Source: Triplophysa rosa (taxonomy: Eukaryota; Chordata; Actinopteri; Cypriniformes; Nemacheilidae). Taken from it: a DNA stretch of 64,000 nucleotides. The stretch covers positions 10,240,833 to 10,304,832 of the forward strand of contig NC_079906.1 in the NCBI RefSeq assembly GCF_024868665.1. The letters run 5' to 3'. The notes beneath the pieces were generated by a model. That model saw nothing but the letters and a program-made list of their open reading frames with translations. It did no database searches and was not told where the DNA came from. This document shows, piece by piece, positions 16,501-29,700 of this stretch. Position 1 is the stretch's first letter. The number at the start of each line of letters is the position of its first letter. The position numbers and the translations under genes are program-made.

Positions 16501-19500
16501 TTTATATATTTTTTCTACCTTTTAGCTCGTAAAAATAATTTGTTATTTAGTTCATTCCGACTACAACATAATTAAGGCATAGATAAAATGTTATATAACA
16601 CAAAACCATTTTATTGGCGATTTCAATTTAAGGTTAACTGTCTCTTTAAATTATGAGCACAGATCAGACATGGAGTCATCATGTTGTACACTTTGAAGAT
16701 CTCAAAAAGAGAAAACTAAAAGAATAATAAACAAACAACTAATGAAAAAGAGTTTCTCTTTTAATTAATGCATTTCATTATTTGCAAATAATTTTTATTT
16801 TAATACGCTAACCACAACCTAGGCTAAACACAGTTTCAAAGCCACACAGTTTACGATGTTTCAGTGAGTTTTTATCCGGCAAGTTGACATGGGAGGATCG
16901 CCACCCGATCTACTGACAGACGTCGCAGCCTCTTGGTGACTGAAATCACTGCCTTCTTCTCATACATTGTATAAAAGTCAGGCTTTAAAAGTAGTTGCGT
17001 TTGTATGAGCTCATTGGACACTGGTGAGCACCGGACTGCTTTGACACAGCACTGTTAAATAGTTAAATAAACAATGGCGGAAACAAGCGTCTCATGTGCG
17101 TTTCGGGTTAAAGAACGTGTTTCTTAATGTGACAACTAAAAACCAATAGATTGATGAAAATGCGGGACATTTTCTCCATATGCGACGTGCGGGACAAGGG
17201 GTGAAAATGCTGTGCGGTACAACGCAAAGCGGGACGGGTGGTCACCGTCATACAAGGTCATATAGTTCTAGTACAGAAGGGGCTTTAAGGGTGAGACAGG
17301 ATTGCTGCTGACTTTCCTACTAATCAGCCTTAACACCAAGCAAAGCACACAGGACCACAAAAGTGTCTCTTTATCAGGGACTGTCACATGGTTAACCCAG
17401 CCCACGTCTTAACCCGACATCGTAAATGTGTCCTAGGCCATATACTAGTGGTGCACTACGCAAAAAAATGTAGAAACACTATAAGGAAGTGTCTGTGTCT
17501 CCCATCATGATTATTTGTTAGCAACTGATGAGAGGATGTAACTAAGATAAACATGGAGGTGGGCCCATCCTTATGTAGAATAAAATAGTGCAGTTCTTAT
17601 CATAAGGTATAAAACATACCCATTTTACAGTCTGAATTCTCTCTCCGACCAAAAATTAACACATTTTTGTGATTTAATATCACCCAAATCTGATATCCTA
17701 ACTGTACAGTTTAAGTAAGTCAGTCAGTATGTTTTATTGAAAAAACCTGGCAGCCCAGCATCTGCATAAAAGCAGCCAACTGAAGTACTGCACTATGGAA
17801 ACTAAAGGGAACTCCCAGGGAACTATGGGAAGTGACAGTTAGCTTGGCCTAAGGCAAAGAGCCAGTGTGAGGGTGTATCCTGTGCATGCGTGTGTGGGTG
17901 TGAGTCAGTGCATGCTCAACAAAACAGAGACGACTGCCTAAACAGATAAACCAACCAGAAGACTCCGTCCAGCAGTCGCTATGGTAACAAACACACAGAC
18001 ATACACATCCCATGCCATATAACGCTTTCTCTGAAATAGCTCTGCTTCTGTGTAAGCGCATGACAAAGGAGTAGAAATGTTGCACAGACGTGTAAAACAG
18101 GTTAGATGCCTTGTGAGAAGATTTCCTTTTGGTGCTCACAAACAATACTGCGTTTGTAAATGGAGAAATAATTCTCTTTAAACTGTATTCACCCTGAAAA
18201 CACGGGGAAGTAGACACATAATAACAAAACAAAGTTACACCACACCTCAGTGCACACTCAGGGAACCCCCTGTGACTCCGACTGAAAGTAGTGGGCAGTG
18301 ACAGTACATAGAGACCTGGTAAAAACAGACCTGACACGACGCTAGATGAATGTAAGGGACATCTGACAGGTGGTGACATTTCAAAACAGAAACAGTGGGT
18401 AAAACCACCCTGCATCCAGCTACACATTACACTAAAACATTAAAACAATGTTGATTTTCAGAGTTAAAGCAGTGACTTGCAGGGCAGTGTTGGCTTGCTC
18501 ACCGGGAAACTGCATTTATTTATTTATTCGATATTATTTATTAGAATGATCTTGCTTGGTCTATAAACACCATGCACTGTGCTGTGTTTTACCTTTCTGT
18601 GTTTTTCTTATTTGCTCCTGTAAAGCTGCTTTGTAACAATGCACATTGTGAAAAGCGCTATATAAATCAATTGAACTGAATTGAACTTGTTGTCACAGAA
18701 CAAATCATAGAGTACTGTTTTAGTAAACCTTTAGATTTAGATTTAGATTTAGATTTAGATTTAGATTTAGATTTATTCAGGAGTAAAACAAGAAAAAATT
18801 GGGGTACAATAAACTTGAAGGGTTAGTTCATCCCCACCCCTAAAAAAATCTGTCAACATTTCACCCTCATGTTGTTCAAAACTTATATGACATGTACAGT
18901 ATATACGTACTGTAAATAAAATGTATATGACTTCTGTGAAACACAAAAGAAGACATTTTGTGAGTGGTTTTGTGTCCATACAATGCAGATCAATGGGGTC
19001 CAATGTTGTTTGGTTACCAACTTTCTTTAAAATATCTTCTTTTGTGTTCTTAAGATGAAAGAAAGCCAGGTTTAGAATGACATGAGGGTGAGTAAATGAT
19101 GACAGAATGATCATTTTGGGGTATAATTTCTTTAAAGGAGTCATATTGCACGGCTAAAACGAATATTATTGTTTGTTTTAGATGTAACGCAATGTGTATA
19201 CACCATTTAAAGTTTAAAAAACATTGTATTTTCCACATACCGTGCATGTTTGTATATCCTCTTTGCCCCGCCTCTCTGAAACGCGCTGATTTTTTACAAA
19301 GCTCATGGCTCTGAAAAGCGTGGTGTGCTATGATTGGCCAGTTCACCAGTGCGTAGTGATTGGTCAAATACTGCAAGCATTTCACGGAAATGTAACGCCT
19401 CTTACCATATTCGGAACATCAGGTTCCAAAGCAATTGTACTGACAGGCGATACAAAGAGATTTACAATTACGCCCACCTTAACTACGTGTAGATTTGGGC

Positions 19501-22500
19501 GGTCTTAGTCAAATCATGTTACGAAGTTACGTAGATTCGCCGGGGTGTGGTTACACGAGGCGTTTCAGGCAAGTCTGGTTGAGCATTCGCTTTTAGATAG
19601 AATGCATCTTTTGTTCCCACACTTTCATTTGTGCAATTTTATGTGTCTAATACATGCATGGGCAACTTATAACACACCAAAGACACAGAAAAACACGTAC
19701 TTCCGCCATATGACCCCTTTAATTCTAAGTATAGGCTACAGGTCCAACTTTACTGGAAACATAAGAAAATGATGATTTTGGCCATGTGAAAACCACAAAA
19801 CAAAAATTTGTATTTGCTTAATGAAGTTTTATCATCATTGAAAGTTTTGATTTTAATGCTATAGGTTGATCATTCACATCACAAAGCCTATGACAAACTG
19901 AAAACTCTGCTTCACATTATGTTCACGCTGACAGCCTCTCACCCAAAGCCTGACAGCCTTCCTGTGTACAACAAAGAGTGCTGAAATGTACATAGGTTAG
20001 AAAGTAAGGAATTCTGTGTTACAGCTTCCTTGACAGGTGCATCCTTTGCAAACAACACACAAACAATACGCAATTCCTCCTGTCAACACCAGGGCGGAGT
20101 TCAACAATGCGCAAGGACAAGCCCTATCGCGTGTCTGCATTGAAGGACGTACACATTTTCACACGATCCAGAAAAACAAGATAAACTATGTTTAAAATAA
20201 ACGTTGATATCAAACTGACATTGTATGAATGCCGTCAAGACGTGATGCGTCTGCATTTAAACAAAACAAAGGACGTGAGTGAGGTCAACAGTAAGGAATT
20301 CACAACAGCAGTGATCGATCTATACTTGTAGTGTGTGATGGGCGTCCTCCTGTTAACCATTAATGAGTTTGGCGTTAAAAGACCTAAAACATCTCTTCAT
20401 ATTTTTGTAATGTGTCATAACTTTTTTTAGCATACCTGCATATTTGCTTTTAAATGCCTTTACAAGTGTATGAAGAATAGCTTTGTCAGCCGAAAGCGAA
20501 TAATGCTATTTAACTTACATAATGCAGTATTTATAAATGTCCTAAATTGAACACTCCCTAAGCCACTGTGAGCAATGACCAAATCTCTTTTCTCTCAGCA
20601 ATGGCCAGGAGGCAAAACAAAACTTATTTGTGCTGCAAGGATTAGGTTTATGTTTCATATGCTCTCTCTGGTTTCACGCTCCTGTAAGAGTTATTAAACT
20701 AGAGAGAGATGGGATATTTAGAGCAAAGCTGGAGTCTGTGTATTTTGGCATTGCTCGGTAGGTTTTTAACGCAGTTAGTTACAGCACATTAAACCTCAGG
20801 GCAGAGTGATGTGACAGAGATTCCTGCTGCGAAAATCCACGTTGGAAAAAAAAGGTAAAAAGGTGATTCCTCTCTTACTGCACATTATCCTGGAAGTTTC
20901 CAACAACTTCTTTTTTTAACAACCACCTCCTTTACTCTGCACTAACTAAACTTATTCAGATTGTGTTCAGATTATGAATGTAAAATACGACCGTTAGCAG
21001 TAAAATATGCCATACAGTGTGAACCATGAGACTAAAACTGAGAAATTCTGACAACATTTACCATAATGAGAAATGGATTAAAGAGACTCACTGAGCTCTA
21101 ATTATTAACTTCATTATCTATTGACCTTTCTCATTTCTGGGTTGTTTTCATACTGTTATATTTCACGAGATAAACGTTGCTGTGTTGTAAATGTTATGAT
21201 CTTTTTATCAGTATTGTTTTTTTTTGCAATAACTGAAAGTTGCTTTCACCACGTTTTGGCTGTGCCAAAGTTCGAGAACGAGATTAGCAGAGCTCAGGGA
21301 GGAATTCTCCAAAATAAGCTTTGGAAAAAGATTTTTCCCCCGAGTGCATCTCTGATGGAATTGTGGTAAAGCTCCAGAAGGACAGATTTAAGTGTAACCA
21401 AATGTACGGTATAGATCCGATACGTTTTTGAACTGCAACTTAAGTTTTTTTTTACTTTTCCATTTTTAACATAATCAGAATTTGTATATTAAATGGCTTA
21501 GTGAAATAATTCACAGACTTACATATTTATTCCTTCCCTCTTCGTCTGCCTCTTTAATTCGGCACCTTTGGCCTTTCCTGCCTCTCACATCCATGTTTTC
21601 CCTTCATCACTATCCCACTCTTGTCCCACCACAAAAGCTTCTCTGTACGTGTCAATGTAAGCCCTGTCTGCTCTTCTCATTATACGGAGTTCAGCTCTGC
21701 TCGTCCCATTACGACGTTCCGAGTTCAATCGACCACACAAAGGCCCTTTAAGAAGCGTGCAGAATTTGTAAACATTTTAACAAACACAGGACAATGAAGA
21801 TTATTATAGCGATAACCCCAACCCAGTGACAACAGTGCAAGTCAGTTCTGTGACCTGTTCGGTGTCTACCTCATCAGCTGCCAATCGCTTGAAACATAGT
21901 GACGCAAAACTGTTAATAAATGGATGGTATTGGATCAACGGCATTTTGTGATGCAGAAGCAAAATGTGGAGCCCCCCCAAACAGCTGGAAAACTGAAGTG
22001 CTCCTCAATACTAAAGATCTTCGGGATCCTTTGAGACAGAAAATATGCAGCTTTTACTTGTGGATCAGCTGATCTGAAAACCATTAGAGCCATTATACAA
22101 GGATTTTTATATCTGGTTGATTTGGTTACATCTACAGGGATGATGTAACCATCACTGAACTATTGCCAAGACTGAAATTACATTAAAATCACAGATAAAT
22201 GCACATTTTATGACCAACATACCATTAAAGAAAATGGAACGGAGAGGGAACTGATTACTTTAGCAAAGTTTTATGGCCATTGACCAAATCCATTTCCATC
22301 CAACCCATAATACCTGCTGACCTGCAACATGTAGAGGTTTGGATTAGATAAGCGAACTATACCCAAAATTGATGAATGGCAAATAATGTCTTGAAGAAAA
22401 ATAAACAACACACACACTCACTCACAAAATACCCCAACCACAAGGGCAGAGAAGGGCATTCGATGACCGTGCTGGGCCGAAATGGGAGGGATTTACCCAG

Positions 22501-25500
22501 CTGTAATATTGTAATGAAAGCAGATTAGATTTAGCCCAGTGAAGGTTAGCAGCAGGTGACACACTGGAAGCTTCTTCTTGTGTGTGAGAGCTGCGGTGCC
22601 ATGAGCAAGTTTTGGTGTGAATTGCTGTGTAGTCACAACAATGTGCTGTTGCCATTGAAATGCAAGATAAAAGAGGACATGTTGTTCACAAACCATGGAT
22701 AAAACTCGCAGGTTGAACCTAACTACCCAGCAGCTATAAAAGGTGTGGCTACCGTGGTGATAAAACAATTTACTCTCCTCCAAAACAAATAAGACATCAG
22801 TTAGTTCGAGAACTCACAAACTGGAATCAATAACTGAAGTCTTTCATCACATTTGACAACGATGAATGTCATCTGTTATAAGACATTCTTAGATGTAACA
22901 ACCTATTCTCAGCTCACAATATCTGTGCTGTCATAGACGATATAACACACCAGCCCCTGTAAACCTCTTAAAATAACATCAACAGCATTAAAGTAGCATT
23001 TGATTGCATTTAACAGATGGTCAGCAAAATCCTCACATAATAAATGTCCTACGGCAGCATTTCTTTTCACGTCTGTTGCTAATGGCGAGAGCTTTTATTT
23101 GATATCGAAAGGAGACACGATTCTTATTGAACTGCTTCCATGGCGCTTTTCAGAGAGAGAGAGAAGCTATAAAGGGAGCAAGCTAGAGAGGAACAGAATG
23201 TGCCAATGCCCGGATCAAGATGATGATGGTGCAGTGGGTTGTTTTGGTTTAGTAGATGTCCAAATGACGTGTAACGCAATGTAAGAATGTAAGCACATAT
23301 TCTACATGCAAAGTTAACATGAAATCAGCCCCTATATGTAACCAAAGTACTAGATCAGCAAACATATTTGAATGTTTTACTTTAGGTTGCATTTTTTTTT
23401 TCTATTCAATAGACAAAATGGCAAAGTACCCCACTGAATAGATTGTTTTTAAACAACAAAAACCTATGCCATGTCAGCCTAGAAATATATCTATACACTA
23501 AGACCACCGGACAGCCATCTCCGGCCGCAATCTCTAGCTTTAATTTACCCCATCCCAAATATTTGAGATGTTCCATAATTTGAGAGCACAAAAATCATGA
23601 GTTTTATAAATAATCCAAATAGCCAATAATACTAATGAATGAATCTGTCAGAATGAAACATTGCATTACCTCCTCCAATACAGGCAGATCAGGGTCCAAA
23701 TGCGTGTAACTATTTAAGACCACCGGACAGCCATCTCCGGCAGCGATCTCCAGTTTTACCCCATCCCAAATATTTTTGATTTTCCATGTGCTCGAGTCAA
23801 ACAGCTCATCCAGGGTTGATGGTTTGACACCTAGAGTGTCCGACTGCATCACCATAACGTAGACCATTACTAAAAAACTGTCATTTATGTTTGCTATTAT
23901 TCTCTATTATAATTACGATTGCTATTTCATAAAGAAGCCCATGTCTTGAGATTTGACTGCTATTAGCAACGAGCGTTTGTCTGTCTGTATCAGTTCGGAT
24001 GTAGAAGAGAAGGGAATACCCTGCCTGAGCCGCTACGCCCCGCCCCTCAAGCGAATTAAACCCTCCTCCCATCGACGAATCCGTTTCACGGCCCCGCCCA
24101 CTGCATGACTAACCGTGATGTCAAATTCGGGAAACGCTGCCGTGTTCTCCTAAAAATACCCCTCTAATCGCTTTCAATTACAGGGGGAATAAATAAACCT
24201 GCATTCATCGTGTGACTTAATTTTGCTATACGTCATCGTGTACATCTAGAGTTTAATCTTTGAGTATTTGTAGCTATAAATAAGACCTGGCAAATTGTAT
24301 CAAATACATACACATGTATGTATGTATGTGTAACTAATGACAACAACGTTTGTTTTCTGTGTGTATTTTAACGAGGTAACACCAAATGATGTCCAAAGTG
24401 GATTCACTGCAACTCTACCCTGTTAATATAGTTGACTCCCCTTTCTCATTCATCCTTTTTGTGCCAACGACTGTACAATGAATAACCTAAAATGTAGGTA
24501 AACATTTTGTTAATCCTCAAAATATGTGTCGGTGTGCAAGCCTCAAGCTACCGCAAAAAAGAAAACGGTTGTCACGATCTTTCATTTAAAAACAAGCTAA
24601 TGGCGCCCTCTGTTGGACGATACTAGTAACTTATTTTACAGGGATAACTGCAACAATGACGCAAAGCACCATGGAAAACTCCTTGTCCCCCCACAGGACG
24701 AGTATTTTTACCATGAGTAAGAGCAGCTGTTTGTAGCACCTGCTTTGGATGGTGGTGTTTTCCCAAACTAAAATCCTCCCTAAGGCAACAGTAATAATGA
24801 TATCATTTATAAATCTGACAAGACAGCTGTGGGGAAACTCGGACAACGACTATCCAACCACCCTTATTTTAAAATAAAATCTATCCTGCATTATACCCAT
24901 ATATACAATCAAACACACACACTCATGGGCATTGTGGTTTATTTCATAGACAAATTTAATTTTATACAGTACTCCGCTAAAAACAAAATGCATGTGACAA
25001 CAAACACACAACTTGATTCCAATTAATAAAAAGCTTTACTTGCATATATTTATAATGATATTTGTATTTGTTATGTAGGAGCTTTCAGAAGTCACAGTCT
25101 TTAATTAATATTTTCCCTTCTGCTAATTGTGGGCATATAATTCAAGGCAGCACAAACTAAGCAGACATCTACACTGGATGTGAATAACCCTGGGCCCTCT
25201 CTAATTTAACTGAAACACTTGTTAGTTATGCTTGCCTGCCATGCAGAACTATCACATGGAGTTATTATGCAGCATGTTTTCAATGCGTCAGAACTCTAGG
25301 GTTTTGGAACACCATTTCAATAAATCTTGTTGCCAAAGCAGACAAATACAAATACTTGCTTAAAGTTGTTCCATTAACTAATTTATCTTAGTAGCTTGTA
25401 TTTATTCAGACTTTAAACGGCTTATCCAAACAGTGAGTGACCAAGTGTTGCATTCATGTTTCAATGTTGGAATTCAAATAAATTCATAGCTAAATATTCC

Positions 25501-26249
25501 AATGTTGTACTTTACTACATTCAATAGGCCACCTTGTCTAAACCAAAATACAAATATATGATATACTGTAGATTCATACTATTATATAAAATATTAAATT
25601 ATAAAACTTTAATCATCATTGTTCTATGAATAGAGATATGTAGAAGCTTGAGATTGCTGTAACATGTATGTGTAAATTAAGGCCCTATCTCTGCCTCAGC
25701 TGGAACTCTATTGCACAACCTATTTGTCCTGCTTTCTGCTGAGATTGATAGATAGCAGCTTGTTATTTTCTCACAGCACCAGCATGCTTTACAGTCTTCT
25801 GGAGAGTCTTGGCTCAGTCCTGTCTTTTTTTGTCCTCTTTGCCAGACACACACACACAAATCAGATGGTGATCACTGCTTTCCATTCAGAACTTAAACAT
25901 GGCTACAGAATGGTTTTCATTCCTCCTACTGTTGAGAATCAAGGCCACTAAGAACCAGTGTGTTCGCCCTGAACTCTGTCTCCTCCCCTCACAAGCCTGT
26001 GTAAACCTCTAGAAAAAATGAACCGATGTACTTTGAAAGTACCAAACTTCAGGACAAATGTAGTGCAAACAAAGTGTTTTTGTACCTAAGTGCGTACTCG
26101 TAAATTCAACGGCGTAAATTAATCACTTAAATGCAACCATTTATTTATTTACTTTGTATTCAAATGATGTGTACAGGCTTAAATATTACACATGTTCTGA
26201 ATTACAATTTGGAACATGTGTTCAGGGAATGTGAATTTGATGTAATATG

Positions 26250-26292
<43 letters not shown>

Positions 26293-26733
26293 CTCTATGC
26301 CAAACACAGAATGCCATAGCACAGAACCGGATAAGGTGTGCTCTTCCTTGATAGTGGAAAGTACCTGAAAGACTTATCAAAACCTTGAATGGAGGAAGGT
26401 ACTTGTCACTCATTGGCATCCACTCAGACCTACACACACACACATGTTGGGTTTCCATGTTTTATGGGGACATTCCATAGACGCAATGGTTTTTATACTG
26501 TACAAACTGTATATCATAGTCCCTACCCCTAAACCTTACAATCACACAAAACGGTCTGCTCTTTTAGATTTTTAAAAAAATTAGAAAAAAAATAATTCTG
26601 TATGATTTATAAGCTTGTTTCCTCATGGGGACCAAAAAATGTCCCCACAAGGACAAGGATTTTGGATATTGCCACGCACGCACGCACGCACACCATTCAC
26701 ATATCACGCACACGCACACGCACACGCACACGC

Positions 26734-26783
<50 letters not shown>

Positions 26784-29700
26784 CTTGTCACATGTAGTTT
26801 GCTGTCCAGGCATAATGGGCCTCATTTGTCAATCTAACGTAGAAACGAGCGCAGATCCGTGCGCAAAAATCGTTTTACGACAGGGTTTACGTGTGATTCA
26901 TCAAACATTCGTATGCCGCCAATCTCATCGTACAAATGATCGTACCTTGATAAATCGGCTGAAATCGGTCGTAATTTACATATAACGCCCATATAAATTC
27001 AGGGTGTAGACGCGTCGCCCCTAGATTTTGCGACATGGAGAAACGTAATCCGGCCAAAACGAGGAATTTTTCCGATTTAGAAATTAAAGTTTAAAATTGG
27101 AAAGCGGAATCAAAGGAAGTAAAATAGAGTTTTGGAAAGAGATCGCTGCATGCGATCAACAGCGTTGGTGTAGTGAACCGATCTCCAGCTGAAGTTTGTA
27201 TTTTTTATTGGATATTTATGTTTGCAAATATTTTATTTTATTATAGTGTTTCACTATTATAAATTTACACTGAAAGTATTGTTGTTGCTTTACATTACTT
27301 TGGTTGTATAATGCATTTAAATTTAAACAAAATTAATCTGACTTCAGTCTTGAAAAACTTTAAATTACATTAATGTGTTAATGTAAAAACGAGATATAAA
27401 TTACTGATCATTTTTAAGGCCAATTATAGAATAATGTTTATATGTAGGCTAAATGTTTTTAGACAGTTTTCTTCATTTAGGTGAAGAAAAAATGGTCTGT
27501 TGCGGAGGAGACAGATGCATGTTTCTAAGCAGGATAAAGGTTTAAAATCTAATGCTGCTAATCTTGCATTTCAGGCTGCTTAAATCAAGCACACACAGTT
27601 TTATGTTTGCTTCATTTATTTTTTCTCTTTCAGATCTGTCAGAGGCAGGACCAGCGGTCTTCAGCCCCCACAAACCGGCCTGGAACCTGCCACATAAAGC
27701 AAGGCAACCTGTGACCCAGTGCGCATCTTCCATCCCATCGAACATCGCACAAATAAAAAAACCATTAAATCATGCGTTTTGTCTGTTTTCATTAGAATGC
27801 ATATTTGTCCATCAAAGAAGCTATCATCTTGCAAATAGGTAAACTAACCCATTGCATATAAATATATTGATTAGGCTGATTGTAGTTTTTAAAATGTTTG
27901 ACTTTTAATTGTGCATTTTAATTGTCGTAAATTATCTTAGAAGTAGCCTAAAATTTCCTTAAAGTTTTGTACACCAAAGCACCTTGTAACTAAGTAACCT
28001 TGTAATTTCAAACAATTAAATGATCATATAATACATAATGAAATAATTAAAAATACTTTACTAATGTAATGAAAAAAAGAAATCGCATAGTAATCTATTT
28101 TTACATTTGTTATACTAAACGAAAAAAAAATCTTTTTTATTTGTCATTATTCCTTTTCAGTTATCAAAAGGGTAAAGCGTTCACAGACCTTCACCCTATC
28201 TCAAAACTTGCGTACAGGAACTGAGACCTGTCGTGAGATTTGATCGTAGCAACCGCTCACGTCCATATTGATAAATGCCAAGTTTTGCGTGGAAACGACC
28301 GTACGCCCAGTTTTGGTCGTACGCTCGTTTCATAAATGAGGGCCAATGTGATTTGAACACATTTTTCAAGAAACTGACCATATATTTCATATCTCCATGT
28401 GTAAAGAACTTGTGCTCATGTAATATGTTTGTCATGTTTGTAATCCCCAAAATTAGTGTTCACTACAGTAAAAAAAGCTTTGTAATCATAAATGTTAAAT
28501 ATACTATAATTTGTGTAGAGCTGCTTTAGATATATTACTCTTTATATACTATTACTGTATATCAATACATATATAGCACTCAATATACAAAAAGACTAGA
28601 CAACATTAACATTCTTAAATAATTATAAAAGTCACATTAATAAAGTAAAAATAACTCTATCGGTGTACTTGTGTACTATGTGTGTTTTACGTCATAGGGT
28701 GGTAGCTAATAGAACTGGTGAGACTAACTAGATAAACTTGTCATTTAGTGAAGAATATTAGATAGTTGTTCTTACCTGATTTATTCTCTCCAAACCTGTC
28801 AAATCACAGTTTATATCTTCATTGACATACACACAATTCAATCCACACCAGCGTGCCAGTTGAACAAGCTGATTAATTCTATATTTCCACCGCATCACCC
28901 TTATAATTAGTATCTTGTATTATCAATTGTAAGAAATCCTTAATCCTGTGTCAGATATGAAGCACAAAAATCTCCTCCGTCTTTCACTGACCCCACGACA
29001 CTGGCCCTGTGCAACATGTGTTGACTCAACCAGCTGTATCAATACACAGCGAACGCAGCGACATGACTCCTACGATCTGAACCCTTTGAACTATCGCTCA
29101 TTGAAGACCAAAACGTTTGCCGAAGCTTTTCCGATAAGCATGTATTAACACGGCCCTTCCCGCTCTGGGCTGTCTGTAAAAGTCCCATGAAAACCGAAAT
29201 TAAAGTGAAGCAAGCATAACAAAAAGTGAAACCTGAATGATGACTTCATGAAATCAAAACTGCAGTATCTGGTGTTCGAAGCAGTATTCTACCAAAACAT
29301 TCATACTTATTTCACATATTAGACTTTTAATTTTAATTCAAACTGATTTGTATATTTCAAATTAAGACCCCCAAATCCCCACCCCTCAAAAAATGGTCAG
29401 ATTTTGTTTTGGTACGTGGTACTTAGATGAGTATACAATAACCAGATGAAAACAATGCATTACAATTCACTTAACTGTACTTAAAGTGCTCTATTTTCAC
29501 ACACTAATTTTGTTCTTAAAGGGAGGGGGGATAAAATGCTATTTCATACATTCTGGGTTCTTTACACTGTTAAATGTGCTGGCTTCTCATGCTTAACATG
29601 GTCAACTTGTCAAAAATCGAGTTGGACGTATGACATAGTATTTCTGTGCCCCATACACTCCGCCAGAGTTCGTACAGGTTTCAGAAAGTTTTTTTCAAAC

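Larger units (their letters stand above)
15739..23669 (-). other. Large ralgds intron between the proximal first exon and the first shared exon
   Basis: About 7.9 kb with no recognisable coding exon. It holds a TIR-bounded repeat (16380-17255), a LINE/SINE-type tail (18560-18690), a TTAGAT hexamer array (18731-18774), two adjacent transposon copies (18820-19722) and a decayed copy of the proximal first exon (23480-23575). A 192-codon open frame at 18427-17849 on the minus strand has no protein-like features and was not called. Confidence 0.55.

Noticed and set aside
17849..18427. 192-codon minus-strand ORF
   Set aside because: Intronic, Cys/His/Ser-rich composition from CA-rich sequence, no domain, no splice context and no similarity to any family I know.
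18731..18774. Interstitial telomere repeat
   Set aside because: The unit is TTAGAT, not TTAGGG, so it is a simple hexanucleotide repeat.
19305..19772. Plus-strand ORFs near 19305-19772, similar to ones at 47444-47846
   Set aside because: Same noncoding interior of the TTAA transposon read in frame; copies differ by frameshifts, which argues against a protein.
26564..26985. ORFs rich in His/Thr/Arg or Cys/Val on both strands
   Set aside because: Translation of the compound CA/CACG microsatellite.
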